This document shows, piece after piece, positions 14,701 through 27,500 of a stretch of DNA of 64,000 bases. The DNA is from Lichenostomus cassidix (lineage: Eukaryota; Chordata; Aves; Passeriformes; Meliphagidae): positions 48,366,359 to 48,430,358 of the forward strand of contig CM039179.1 in assembly GCA_008360975.2 (NCBI GenBank), in the 5' to 3' direction. The position numbers were made by a program, and so were the translations under genes. Every line of letters starts with the position of its first letter. Position 1 is the stretch's first letter. The notes below the pieces were generated by a model. It ran no database searches, was not told the origin of the DNA, and saw only the letters and a program-made list of their open reading frames with translations.

Positions 14701-17324
14701 GTAGCAAAATTGAGATATTCCATGCATATCCTATTTAGCCTTTCTGTTATCTTTCCCTACATTTTCTCTGTATTTGTCAGAGCTTCTGAGGAGCCTATTA
14801 GATGACTTTGGCCCACATCATTAGCAAAATCAATATGTTTTAGTTTAGAATCAGATCAAAATACTGTAGCTCAAAAAAAACCCCCAGAACTCTGCAGTCT
14901 TATTGAAAGTTTTTCCTCTTTTAGGGGAAGTTATACAACTTTCAAGGCATTTTAGAAGCCCCAGAACTATATTTTAAAAAGACTGAAGAGTCAAAATCCC
15001 ATTGATATCCTACTGCTAACCCAACGACCCCAGCTGTCCACGCTGCCTAAGCAGTGCCTACTCTGTGTACTCTGCATGGGACAGATTTAGCCAAAACATT
15101 TTGCCCCAGAGAAAGCCAACCCTGAGGAGCCAGTTCATTCCAAGGCCAGAAATAAATACCCAAATCCAGCCATCAGTTTTTCACAAAACAGACATATTCA
15201 GAGACTAGAACTCAGAGAATGGCACTCAGCACCAAAACAGGATGAAGGGGTGAGGTTCCTTCCCACACTGGTGTTCAAGGGCTAACCATGTGGGTGCTGC
15301 TAAGCCCTAGCCAGTCTGATGCGGTTAGAGTTCCAGTTGTCATGAAGTTTTAGGGAAAAACGTATAAAGCTGCTGGGGCTAAAGAATGGGGATGCTTTTT
15401 CTTCCTCCAAACTTCCCACTGAAGAAGAACAATACCCTTGCTTGGCAGTTCTTCAAGTGGAAAAAGCAGAGGCATGGTCACAGCTGGAACAAGTGTCTCT
15501 CTCCAGTCAGGATTCATCTCTGGGAAATATTTACTGATTCCTACAGTTTAAAGGCACATCTCAGAAATCATTCCTGTTTCTTAAAATAGAGGTGAAGGGT
15601 AAAGAGCCATGTTAGGTGATTTCAGCCTCATTCTCCATGTTCCTCAGAACCATTTCCATTTGTCAGGCAGTAAGAAGGTTGTCTTGGAAAGAGGGAATAC
15701 TCTCAATCCTTCCTGCTGGATATCTTTTACTTTGAATAAACCAGCTAACTTGTGTCAGCACACAAATGAGGCTTGGCTTCCAATTAGGTTCATTACTCTA
15801 CATCCCAGATTAATGACAGTACTTCAAGCAACCCAGGATTATATTACTGTCTTTTTTAAGATATTTTCCCCATGTGTCTTACTGACCAGCTGTGGTAGCT
15901 CTTTACCTGACATGATGAGGTTTTATCCTTCCCCCTCAAAAGCCCTGATTCTATACCCACAGGCACACACAAACACATCAGCACAGAAATACCTCTCCTG
16001 GTGTGCATGGTGCTCTCATCCCATGGTGGTATGGAGTGATTTCTCTGGCCAGCAGTGTCCTTGCAGAGCACATACTGTAACAGCACATTTTTCTGTGACT
16101 GCAGCCTGGTGTAAGAACCTAGTTAGGTGCTTTTCAAAACGTTAGTCACGTTGCTTGGTTACAGCACACAATATTTAAGAACTGGACAAAGCAGACTTAA
16201 GTAACCTGGTGAGGAAATCATCTGAAAAATAAAATCCAGCCTACCACAAACCTCTGTTCTGGACAAATACAGATGAAACGTGAAAAAATACTCTATTTTT
16301 ACCACAAACTTCAATAAAACAAGCTTTTCAAATTACAGCTCATTGACAATTCACCCAGTTTGAACAGTAAACATGAAAACTTATTCCTGAAAAAGGTTAC
16401 TTTGCACATCAATTTGAAAACTGTGAAGCACAGTTTCAAAATACATCTGAGGGTTTTTACTCCCAGTATATCAGGACTTCTTTTTCCTCTTCTTATGATC
16501 TGTCTTCTGCCATTAAGAAGGATGCCTGCAAATAAGAATTCACTCTTGTGGTGCTAAATAAACACCATCATTAAGGAATCTAAGATACTCAGCTTCAACA
16601 ACTCATTTTTATAGCAGATATTTAACTAGGTTTTCCTTATGACATAGCAGTATACTAGACACTTAACTAGGATGTTCATAATCATTCAGCTATTGAGACA
16701 AACCTCTGTCTGTTGCTATGATACAGCACTCATTTTATATTCCCATTTAGGTTAGAAGAACATTTGCTCTGCTGTTTACTACAAAAAAGGCAAGACAAAA
16801 TCTGTGTTTTATTTCCTCTCCTATTTAAGGACAAATTAAAATGACTCACAGTACCCCTCACTCTGCCTTTTGTTATAATTACAGCAGTGAGACATCACAT
16901 TAGATAACAGCATTGAGTGTCTCAGCTTATTGTTTTTTACCTAGTTACTATAACATTGAAAATTAATAAAAAATATTACATGTAGGCTGATATGATGCAA
17001 TTTACATTTCTGATAAGGAAACAGCCCAGAAACAGTTAACAATGGTTCTAATTTTCTCTTCCACCTGTGCCCAACCTGACATATAAAAGCAGCTGGTAGA
17101 GGGGAGAATCATGGTGATGGCAGGTGTGAAGCTTTCCTTGGAGATATTTTGTTGGCCTCACAGATGAAGAGGAAAAAGCAATATTGAGAAAATCATTGAG
17201 TGAGGAAGTTAAATAAGGGTCAGATAAGGTGCTGCTCTTTTCTTCTTTCCCTTTTCTCTTCTTATCATTTAATTTGAAGGACTTGTCCTGTGGTTTCAAG
17301 TAGGGTCTGGTAATGGCTCTCCTG
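11760..17324. other. Unique non-coding sequence
   Basis: No repeat family or RNA gene is recognised. It contains the longest open frame of the window, 15609-16145 (+, 178 codons). That frame has no domain I can identify, no clear codon structure and an overlapping opposite-strand frame (15856-16086), so I regard it as chance. Confidence 0.5.
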
Positions 17325-18000
17325 TATCACAGCATGGTTGGGGTTGAAGAGACGTCTGAAGGGTCCAACCCCACTGCTAAAGCAGGTTTTCCTAGAGAAG
17401 GCTGCACAGGATTGCAAACAAGAGTGTTTTATATGTCTCCAGAGAGACTCCAGAACCTCCCTGGGCAGCCCGTTGCAGTGCTCTGTCACCCTCAGAGTAA
17501 AGAAATTTTTCCTCATATTCAGATGGAACTCCCTGTGTTTCAGTTTGCACCCCTTGCCCGTGGTCCTGTCATAGCACCACTGACCAGAACCTTGCCCCAT
17601 TTTTCAGCCCTTGCCCTTAAGATATTTATATGCATTGATAAGATCCCTCCCTCAGTCATCTCTTCAGACTAAACAGGCCCAGCTCTCTCAAAACAAAGAT
17701 GCTCCAATCCTCTAAATTAACCCTCCACTGGATGCTCTCCTCTTTCCTTGTCTTTCTTGTACAGGGAGCCACAAAATGGACACAGCACTCCACATGTGGC
17801 CTCACCAGGGCTGAGTAGAGGGGCAGGATCACTTCACTCTTCCTCGTGGCAAAGTTCTTCCGAATGTATCCCAGGATACCATTGGCCTTCTTGGCCACAA
17901 GAACACACTGCTGGCTCATGCACAGCTTGTTGTCCACCAGGACCCCCCGGGTCCTTCTCCACAAAGCTGCTTTCCAGGATATATTATGCTGCACCTATTT
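17325..18000 (-). mobile_element. CR1 LINE fragment, 3' part with ORF2 C-terminus remnants
   Basis: Read on the minus strand, this is a 5'-truncated CR1. The 3' end is at about 17325 ('tatcacagcatggttggggt' in plus orientation is the reverse of the CR1 tail). On the minus strand 17656-17994 is still open and contains the CR1 ORF2 C-terminal signature: residues reading LCMSQQCVLVAKKANGILGY, then EVILPLYSALVRPHVE, and finally LRELGLFSLKR. The middle, corresponding to the usual 'QFWAP' region, is scrambled by small indels. A second frame at 17265-17600 (-) carries the next conserved block (LNMRKNFFTLRVTEHCNGLP). The polymerase core lies upstream and is absent, so the copy is dead on arrival. Its well-preserved wording suggests it is younger than the CR1 at 39423-41300. 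Confidence 0.95.
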
Positions 18001-20638
18001 TATGGCAGGATGGATTGTTTTGTCTGTTCCTGATATGGTGATGGAGATGTTTTACCCTGAAAAAATTTGTCTCTTCCCACACAGTCTTACAGCTATACAG
18101 TGCTGCTCTGGCTTTTCTGCGCTTTACATCCTTTCCTTCTGCCATGGAATATCCCTGCCTCTTTTGCTTTTTTCTACAACTTGAGAAACTCTGGAGGGTA
18201 AAAAGAGTTAGGCAACATGGTTGTCCAGACCACTGCAGGAACGAGAAGGGTCTGAAAGGGAGCAGTGGCCACAGAGAGAAATGAGGGAGTCCTGCCTTTT
18301 CACAGCATCTCATACCCTTTTTCTCTTGCTGTCTATCGGTCCTATGTGTCATTTCCTTAGAGCCTTACAGATCTTCCTCTCTCCTCCCTTATCCCTGTCA
18401 GATCCCACCACCTTCCTAGAAACATGCTTCTCTGCAAAATCTTGTCGCTGCCACAAGATTTGAGTCAGTTGTGGTCCTTAGCCAGAAGGGAAGTGGTGGC
18501 TTTGCAGATAAGGGAGCAAAGGTCTAACAAGCATCACACTGCAGAGAGGTCAAGGCTGATCATATAATTACCCTGATTGTATGGTGGGCATATGCAACTC
18601 CAAATTCCCTGTTGGATGGGGATTAATCCTTGAATTATATTGGCAGGAGGCATTGTGGGTGATGTGATAAACTCCAATAGAGGGGATTTCGTGGCGATTG
18701 TTGAAGCTCTTTGTGTAAATATAGAACTGAGTATTTCAACAAGAGCATCAACTAGTATGCAGGAGGACACTTAAAATACAAAGGAAATAATCCCAGGCAG
18801 TGGGTGAAGACTTCTGTAGGCCTAGCAGTGCAGCCACATGTCATATGTTCATACTTTCAGAACAAAGGTGCTGTCTGAAATGGAGACATTTCTGGTATAA
18901 CTATTCTGGCATAACAGTATTAGCAATGGGTTGTTATATTGGTCTGATTATACCCCACCATAAATGCAGTAGTGAATTTTCCTGTGCAAACAGCCTTGTA
19001 GAGGAAAGTGCAGTGTTTTTCATTATTCCCTGATGAAAGACTGAAATATAAAAAGAACAGCATGAACAATCTGCCCTTTTAAAGGAAAAACAGCAATTCT
19101 GGGTGTCCATCTTCCTCTGAGGCAGACACAAAAGAGCTGAAGGCAAGCCTGTTGTATGTCTGTTTTAGTGCTCTCTGCCCCTCATTTAATTAATGAACAG
19201 CACTGAGGAAGAACTAAATCCTGCTTGTTTTACTCAAGCAAGTATGCCATTGACTGGAATTAAGCTACCTGCAGGATTAGAAGCAGAAGGATTAAGACCT
19301 CAGTGTAGCAAATTCATTTCACTCTTTTTTCAAATGCAAATAGTTGCCTCTCAATTGTCAGCTTGATTCATCTGTTGGTTGTTTAGCACAATGAGGCTCT
19401 GATTCTGCTCCCTGATTGTGTTTCCTAGTCTGCTCTCTACCACAAACATACTCAGCTTCCATAGAATAATGGGGATGCAAGTGGAACAGTAAGTCCTCTG
19501 CAATTTTTTAAATATATACCAATATATAGATGCATAAATATATCTCAAACTAGACAGAAAAACTTTCTCATGAATAATTGGTTCCATTATTTGAATCCCC
19601 AAGCTTTCAGTTTGAAATGTGGTTTTATACTTGTTTTACCTCTTATGTAGACAAGTTTTTGCTGACCTCTCGACCCCACTGTAATGCTGAGGGAGGGAGA
19701 TTGATACTTGACAGGTAACATGGGAAGTCTCACATTATCTTACAACTGATGCAACTGTCTTGTGAAACCACTTTATAGATGCTTTCATTAGAATGTCTTC
19801 AGCAAGGTAAATAAATTACTCAATATAAACTCGTCTGTAACCAAGAACATATTTTGATCTGAAATGTAACTTTAATCTGTAAATTAAAGTTACTAAATGT
19901 AACTAAATGTAACTAAAATCTGTAAAAAATGTACCGTTCCTTTTAATTTAATTTTTAAAAACCCCATGGTCTAGTTTAAGCACTTCTAACTTTGTAGCAA
20001 GGATCACTGTGCGAGTATTTCCTGCCTATAAAAAAATGTTCAGCCTTCTGAAATTAACAATTTCCTGAAAAATGGACCTCATTAGAATCAGCATATTGAT
20101 GTAGCCCTCAGAAACTGTAGGTGCTTACTGAGTGCTTGGACATCAGGCTTACAGCTGCATTTGCCTACTCTGACTCTACAGAATTCAGTACCCCTGGGTA
20201 TCTGCCACATATACCTACAAATTCTGATTGAGGAGCAGCAGCTCAAAAGTTGGCACACTTCTCTGAATAAATACTTCACAGCTTATTTCTTGAAGCTTTA
20301 ATGTCATTGATTTTTTTTAATGTCTTGCCAGTACAAACCTTCTGGCTTTGGCTTTATCATTGCATTGTCCCAAACTGGCAGTAAGACTCATTTGAGGGAA
20401 AGGTGCCTTAGAAGATAGGAATCTAGGATGCCAAATCCTGCTCAAATTTAATAAAAAATGTGGCAAAAAACTATAAACTATCTGTCAGTTCTGATTTTGC
20501 AGCAAGAAATGCCCTGGATAAATTTATAGTCTAATTGCAAAGTCAAAAATATTATCTGGCTTTTAAAAATCGGAAGCACCTGAAGATAGGCAAAACAAGC
20601 AGGGTGAAATTGGGATTTGGGATTTTTATTTAACATAT
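18001..20638. other. Unique non-coding sequence
   Basis: No gene or repeat family is recognised. Frames of 75-120 codons near 17984-18352 and 18221-18463 lie on opposite strands over the same bases and have no recognisable domain. A small hairpin at 19866-19893 is listed separately. Confidence 0.5.
19866..19893. repeat. Perfect inverted repeat, 11-bp arms
   Basis: GTAACTTTAAT (19866-19876) and its exact reverse complement ATTAAAGTTAC (19883-19893) flank a 6-nt spacer. The right arm runs into a short tandem of a TAACTAAATG-like decamer (about 19891-19915). Confidence 0.85.
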
Positions 20639-21010
20639 TGTGCTGATTTTGGATGGGATAGAGTTCATTTTCTTCAGAGTGGCTGGTATGGGGCTATATC
20701 TTGGATTCCTGATGGAAACAAGATTGATAACATGATGTTTTAGTTGTTGCTGAGCAGTGCTTACACAAAGCCATGGCATTATCTGCTCCTCAACCCACCC
20801 ACCAGTGAGGAGGCTGGGGGTGCACGAGGTGTTGGGAGGGGACAGAGCTGGGACAGCTGACCCCAGCTGACCCCAGGAATATCCCTTACTGTCTGGTGTC
20901 ACACTCAGTATATAAAGCTGGGGGCAAAGAAGAAAGGGTGGGACTTTTGGAGTGATGGAGTTTGTCATCCCGAGTCACCATTTCGTGTGATGGGGCCTTG
21001 CTTCCCTGAG
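20639..21010 (+). mobile_element. Passerine-type ERVL LTR, 3'-truncated
   Basis: It starts with TGTGCTGATTTTGGATGGG and matches the same LTR family as 32455-33032 and 40220-40803. Shared blocks in order are 'ggctggtatggggct', 'ttgctgagcagtgcttacac', 'gaggaggctgggggtgcac', 'gacagctgaccccagctgac', a TATA box and 'tttggagtgatggagtttgt'. Homology stops after 'ggggccttgcttccctgag' at about 21010. The 3' third (polyadenylation signal and U5-like end) is therefore missing. No internal viral sequence adjoins it. The family name must come from a repeat library; the assignment to ERVL is from memory of passerine repeats. Confidence 0.9.
20909..20916 (+). promoter_or_regulatory. LTR TATA box
   Basis: TATATAAA follows 'acactcag' inside the truncated LTR, in the same place as in the full-length copy (32726-32733). 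It is the presumed core promoter of the former provirus. Whether it is active is unknown. Confidence 0.7.
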
Positions 21011-21565
21011 GTCCTTCAGTGATGCTTCATTTAACTCAGCATCTCTGACAGCAGTATGATGGCACCTCTGATCAGCACTGGCTGTGCTCCTGACATTGAA
21101 ATATATGTATATGTTTTTTAGAAAGAGCTGGGATTTTGTTGTTTTAACTCATTGTCAACACAATGACAATATATTTGAATTTTAATGACAAAAAGCAATT
21201 CTGTTCCTTTCAGGATGATGCTTAACTTCCATTTTGCATAAAATAATTTACAAAAAGGTCAGAGAAGATGAGTTTAAGACTAACCCCTAGAAGGAAGTTA
21301 GAGGCCTAAAAGTTCTGTGATAATGTAATGTGATGTAATAAAATGTCTCCTGAGAATGATCTGCATTGTTGCAGTGAAGGGAGATGTCTCAGAATGGAAT
21401 TGAAAACAGCCAGCATGCTAAGCAGGCAAATGTCTAGACTTCACTAAAAGACATCTGAAATCCCACTGCTCAAGCTCAGGGCCTCGTGATCTGCATAATG
21501 TTCTCTTGAAAATATAGGTTCATATTATTTCAATGAACTTTGTATGATTGCAAATTACTTTTTAA

Positions 21566-21592
21566 AGTGATGTCACTTTTGGTGACATCACT
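21566..21592. repeat. Perfect inverted repeat with TGATGTCA/TGACATCA halves
   Basis: AGTGATGTCAC (21566-21576) and GTGACATCACT (21582-21592) are exact reverse complements separated by TTTTG. Each arm contains an octamer one base from the CRE/ATF consensus TGACGTCA. It could be a hairpin or a paired bZIP-type site. Function is not shown. Confidence 0.85.
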
Positions 21593-24500
21593 GTCACTAC
21601 TCAACAAAACTCATACTTACCTGACTGCTAAAAGTAAAATCATGTCAGCCTCACAGCACAACAGGCAGATCTTGAACCTTCAGTGATTGTTCTTGGCATT
21701 TCTATGTTGTAGTGTTACTTTTTTTGCTATTTTCCTGCTTCCCAAACCTTTGAACTGCTTTCAGGTTTGACATGGGGCAGGGTAGAGCCTGCTTTTAAGA
21801 CATTGCCATGGAACTCATAGATTTTACCTCCTTCAAATGCATCATTGAATAAGAGTCATGCTGGTTGGATGGATGGCAACCTTTCTGGGTTACTGTGAAA
21901 AGAATGGTTTCCTTTCCTTCTTCTAGCTCTCTTCAGTGAGAAAGGAGACATTTTCAACTGAATTTTATGAGAGGCCCAATTCATTATGTTTGTTGGAACT
22001 ACTCCAAAAGTTCTTTTGATATATGAATCATGTGTTAGTGGATATGCAAAGGACAAGAGGACCCATTTTTTAGGGCCACTAAGTAAGGTAATAAATTCTG
22101 TTAGATGTAATTCATCTCAAATGGAAACCATTTCTAATCAGATGGTTAGAGGAAAGTGTAGGGAGTAAGGAAAAATATGTGTAGGCATTTAGATATTTGT
22201 AATAGTACACCTGTCTTTAAAAACATTGGAAAATTTTCTTTGAAATTTCTTTATGGTGGAGGGGTATGATACAAAATTATCTCCAAAAGAACTGACAAGA
22301 TTTCAATTGTAATAATTTCCGAACAGGGCATCTTGAATATGACAAGATGCAGGAAAATTTGATGCAAATGAGAAGAAGAAAAAGGCAAACTCACAAATCT
22401 GCTCATAACCTAAGGCTTATTATATGTATGGCTTTCTTGCAACTATATTGTCCTAGTGTTTATCTAAATTAATCAGAGTAAAAAATACCCCCGTATTTGT
22501 ACTTATGTATGCTTTCCAGTTAATACCAATAAAATATTTAATACTAATTCAATTAATTTTGCTACACTCCATGTTTTCTCTTATTGGAGTACAAATACGA
22601 AGGCAGAGGAAATCAGAGTTTGACATGAGACTATCAAGGTTTAAATCAGTCATGTTTGAAATGGTTTGTAGCTCTGAAAAGCTCTATTGCAACTTTCAAC
22701 GTACTATATGACTGAATTGTAGTCAGAAAACAGATGAAAGGTAGTCAGAATTTGGAAAGGGGATGTTAATCAGAATGATTTTCTAAAAGGAAATTTTGTG
22801 TTGTAGCTGCTAATTCTCTCTTTTCTACATCTCAAGGTTAATTAAGCAAGTGACCAAGTATTTTATCATTCTTATTTTAAAAGACAAAGTTACTGGCTAT
22901 CTCATTTTCTTTTTTTTTTTTAATGCAACAAGAATATCCATATGTAGTATGTCAGTTTTTAGAACACAGTTTTGAAGACATTCTTTCCCTCAGAAAAAGA
23001 GAATTTGGTATTTAACCCACAATTTTTAACATGTTCTGCCATTTTAGATGCTTTATAGCACATGCTGCATCCACATTGGCTTGGTAGGTATGACACAAAA
23101 CTTTTAGAAGGCTACTTAATTTTGGAATGCCTGCTGTAGAACTGCTTGGATTCAAGCTTTTGGTTTCATACTTTAAAAATGCAGTTCTCCTGTGGTTCCA
23201 GAACTTTTCAACAAGGAACAAAATAAACAGCATGGCAAATGATTGGGTTTGTTTAATGAGCAAAGAAAGAAGTACCCCATGGGACTCAAAGGAGGTGCTA
23301 GGGCAGGGTGAGTTACTGAGAGTATCCTCCTGGTTGATGTGCATGATAACAGTTTTCATCACCTTAATCAAACCATTTTATTCCCATGTGTTTTCTGGAA
23401 GAGCATTTGCTGGACCAGGAGAGGAAAGGCAGGCAATACCAGAGCTGTACTCAGCACAGTTCTGTCACAGGCACAGTCAAGTTTGTAGAAATTCCACACA
23501 GCAATTCCTCTACTCAGCAGCTGGAAGAGCCCATGTTTTGTGGTTGATCATCATCTCCTTCCTTGTGTTCAGTCATACATGGACACCATCATGATTGATA
23601 GCATTTACAGTTGTGGGAAAAAAACCCTCAAATATCAGGGTTATTATTTATTATAATTGTAATTTATAATGATTTATATAATATTTGCAATTCAGAACTC
23701 TTTCTTTAGATTTCTGTCTCTTATTTCATTAAATAAGTCTATCCATCATAGTAATTATATACCACTATTTCAGTGCTGAAAGAAAATCTTGGGGCTGTAA
23801 TTTCAACAATTTCTGTGACAGATAAACCTGAATTTATTGACAGCATGAATAGCAACCTGGGAGAATGACTGAGGCTTTCATGATAAAAATTGTAAAACAA
23901 ATTCTCCAATTCCTGTGTCTTTTCCTAACATGTTAATGTCAATAAGTATTTAAGTATTTTTTGTATGGAAGATTATTATAACATTTTATATGGTTATTAT
24001 CTGTGCTTTTGTGCTCATTTTTGGTTGAAAAAACACGCCAGCAGCTAATGTAAAAACAGGCTATGATTCATCAGTTTACTCTGTTAAGAAAATAATAAAG
24101 ACTAAGTAATTTTTATTACTTAATTTTATATATATATGTATGCTATAATCAACAAAACAGAAGCTAAAAAGCTCCATGTGGTTCTCCCTAGGAATTACCT
24201 ATATTTTAAAATACCTTCAAATGAAAATAGAGACCATGTCATTTAACTTTACTCATTTGCAAACAGTCTTTAGGCACTGTGTTACAACCTACACATTAAA
24301 TTAGTCTTTTAGAATATTCATAGATCAAGTATTTGAAATCATTTCCATTTTTGAGTCTTTATATGAATATTGAAATCCCAAGGCAAATCAGAACTTTCAT
24401 ATTTAAAGCATATTTCAAATTTACTGGTAATTTTTAATGTGCAGTAATCGAGTTAGAGTTTGGAACTTAGATCATAAGCAAAGTGTTTAATAATATGACC

Positions 24501-27500
24501 TACATTTTAGAAGAAAAATTATGGAGAGATGGTTAGTTGGTTTATAGATTAATCCTATGAATGTCCTTCTCATTCAGTTCCAAACACAAAAAAGTTCTCT
24601 GTCCCACTTACTGTCTGTGTTGAATTAATAAAAGAAGGAAAATAATTATTATATTTAGCATAAGTTTTAAATTCAAGTTGCTAGCTGAAAATGAGGAGGA
24701 ATGATTACATGGATTTCATCAAGGCCCTCTGAAAATGGGAAAGACAGGTTAAGCTACACGGACCAGTTATGGTACAAAAAACAAGTGCACAAATGACTAC
24801 TTGTGTAAAAACATCTCCTTTATTTAGGAGATTTTTAGGTCTATGCAGAACATTTCAGCTGAGCTTTAAAACTAGTTTTGTCAGGCTTGGCGTAAAAATA
24901 TTTTAAATTGGGCACTCAAATTACTTAAATTTTTGCTGTAGAACAGACTGCAGAGCACTGACAGAAAGGCACCTGCAAGTTTTGAAAAATATGCTGAAAG
25001 TAAATTGGAAATTATTTAGGTTACCTTACCCACACCCTATCATAATTCAAGGTGATTTTGTTGCATAAACATCATGTGAGAAACTTCCCAGACAAAAATA
25101 CACCATGCAATTGTTTTATTATTAATGCTGGAAAACATTGTAACAAACCCACAGGGCAAATTCTGACAAACTAGATGAGATAAAGGTGACAATCCATTTC
25201 CCCAAGTGATGGGCAGATGAGTTTTTAGACTACAATACATTTCATGAAGATGGATAAGAACTAGATGTGACAATTATCTATTTATTAAACTTCCAGAAGT
25301 TAAAAATCCCAGAATGTATTCAACAAAGATATGCCTTTTTCCCCCCCACTTTTTACCCAAAGACATCACTCTTTGCATTGTTTTAGTTTTTGATTGATTA
25401 GAATTTAGCAGTGGTCTTTGAAATATCTTTCAAATGCTTTGTAATAAATCTGAGTTTATAAACACAGCTCCATCAAGAATGCTTAGCAAAGTGGACTCAA
25501 ATTGCAAGCTTGAATAAAGCAGATACCATATCTGCTTATTTACTTATGTTCCAAACTTGAATGGACTGGCAATGAAGTAATTGCTGGCGTATGAGCTCAG
25601 TACCCAGGGATGTGGGAATTCTCTCTCAGCTAATGTGGTCCACATTATGTGGTCTCAGGTTGCAGAGAGTAATAGTGCTTGCAAATTACACCTCCCACTC
25701 TGCCTGGAATAAGGAATTTTGCAGCAATAGTGCCTTCCCAGAGAAAAATATTGATGCTGTAATTTTTATTCATTTGTCTCCAGGATACTTTCAAAAACTC
25801 TCCAAGGGAATCATTAACAGGTTGCAGAAATCAGCTGTCACTTTAAAAGATCCTCCTTCCTCTTTTTCTCCTCTGTAGGGACCAAGTCAATGATTTCCAT
25901 TAAAGAAGATCAGCTTTTCAGCTGCACTTTATACAAAATCCTCACTAAACATAAATGAACATAAATAACATTCATGAATATAAGTTACTATATTTATATT
26001 TTCTTTTTTATTTTTTTTAATTTGATCAGGGGATGCCACATGCAGCAAATCTTATTTCAGTAACATGAGTCAGCTTCTCTACTGAAACTTGGCATCAGAT
26101 TTTCAGAGATTTGAAGCATAAAATATAAATATGTATCATCTTACACATATAATTTCTACATTTTTTCATTATTAATGTGATTCCTAGAGGGAGGTACAAG
26201 CTACCCTGCTGCTAAGTCATTAATAAAATTCTGCTACCTAATTAATCAGAGGAAGCAGCTATGGGAATGTTGAAGTTATAAAGAAACATGCTCTGAAACG
26301 TTCTCAACTTTGGTGTTGTCACAAAACTCCTAATACAAGGACTCCTAATGCAAGTCCTTAACCAGCAAGGTAATTGTGACCCAGCATTTGGGATTATGAT
26401 GGGATACACTCTTGTAGATGAGTGTTGAGTCTTATCCTAAGAGGGGAGATACAAGTCTGAACTGCCTGAGGGACCCCACAAACCTCCTAGCTCAACTCTT
26501 CAACATTTCTTCACCCCAACTGGGCACTTAAGAATTGCCTCCCACACCCTGTGCTTCTAACTGCTAATGCAATGATTGTTCTAAGAGAATTATTGAAGTT
26601 ATTACTTAAATACTGATGTTCCCAGCCTAGCAGGAATATGCCCTGTGCATGGAGTAACAAAACAGACATAAGTTGAGGAGTTATACTAAGTAACTGGTCT
26701 ATTCAACTACCAGATGTAATAGGAAATAATTTATTTTAACATTGTTAAATTCTAGTTTTCTTTAAAAATTCCTTGTACCTAGGAGTTAGATAAATAAAGG
26801 GTGAAAGGGAATTATTTAGTAATATTAGCACAACAAATTTTTAAATATTAGGGGCCACTTCCTTATCTAATTAGAAAATGGTAGCGAAGAGAACAAATCC
26901 AGCTGGATAGACACACATGTTCTAATTTGATGTTTTAACAGACAAACAGTAAATCATGTAAAAAAATTATATAGAAAAATAAATATTTGAACAGAGTTTT
27001 TATTTTGCTCATGTTCCTGAAGATAGGCCTGTTTAGTCTGTTCACTCTAATCAGCTACTGGAGAGCAGTCTCTTTGCAAGCTCTGCATTAAACTGCAGCC
27101 TTATTTACATTTTACAACCTTTCTTGAAAATTAGATCTCACAGTGGATGCTTGGCTCAGTCAAATATTTTTCAAGCACCTAGAAGGCACTCATCAACAGA
27201 TGTTTTGCTCAGTCAAGCTTTCCTCTCATGGTTCAATGTTCATGATGCTTTTCATGAAGGATTTCTTATTAGAATGGATATTTGTATGTATGACATGTGC
27301 TCTAATCACAAGTGCAGTAAAGCATGTGTGAGCAAACTAATTTGTGGGCAGCAACAATTTGTTACTTCTGAGACTTTAATTAGGAAACAAAAATGACATC
27401 TTATGATTTGAGTTGCCAACATCATAGACAATCATGAATACCAAGTCAGAAAATTTGGCAGTAGCTTGGCTAACCTTGACTGATACATTTATGTAAATTA

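Noticed and set aside
17265..17600. 111-codon minus-strand frame considered as a host gene
   Set aside because: The recognisable part (LNMRKNFFTLRVTEHCNGLP) is the CR1 ORF2 terminal block, so it belongs to the LINE relic.
23127..23594. 155-codon plus-strand frame
   Set aside because: A 119-codon minus-strand frame overlaps it. It shows no recognisable domain and no splice or regulatory context, so it is most likely chance.
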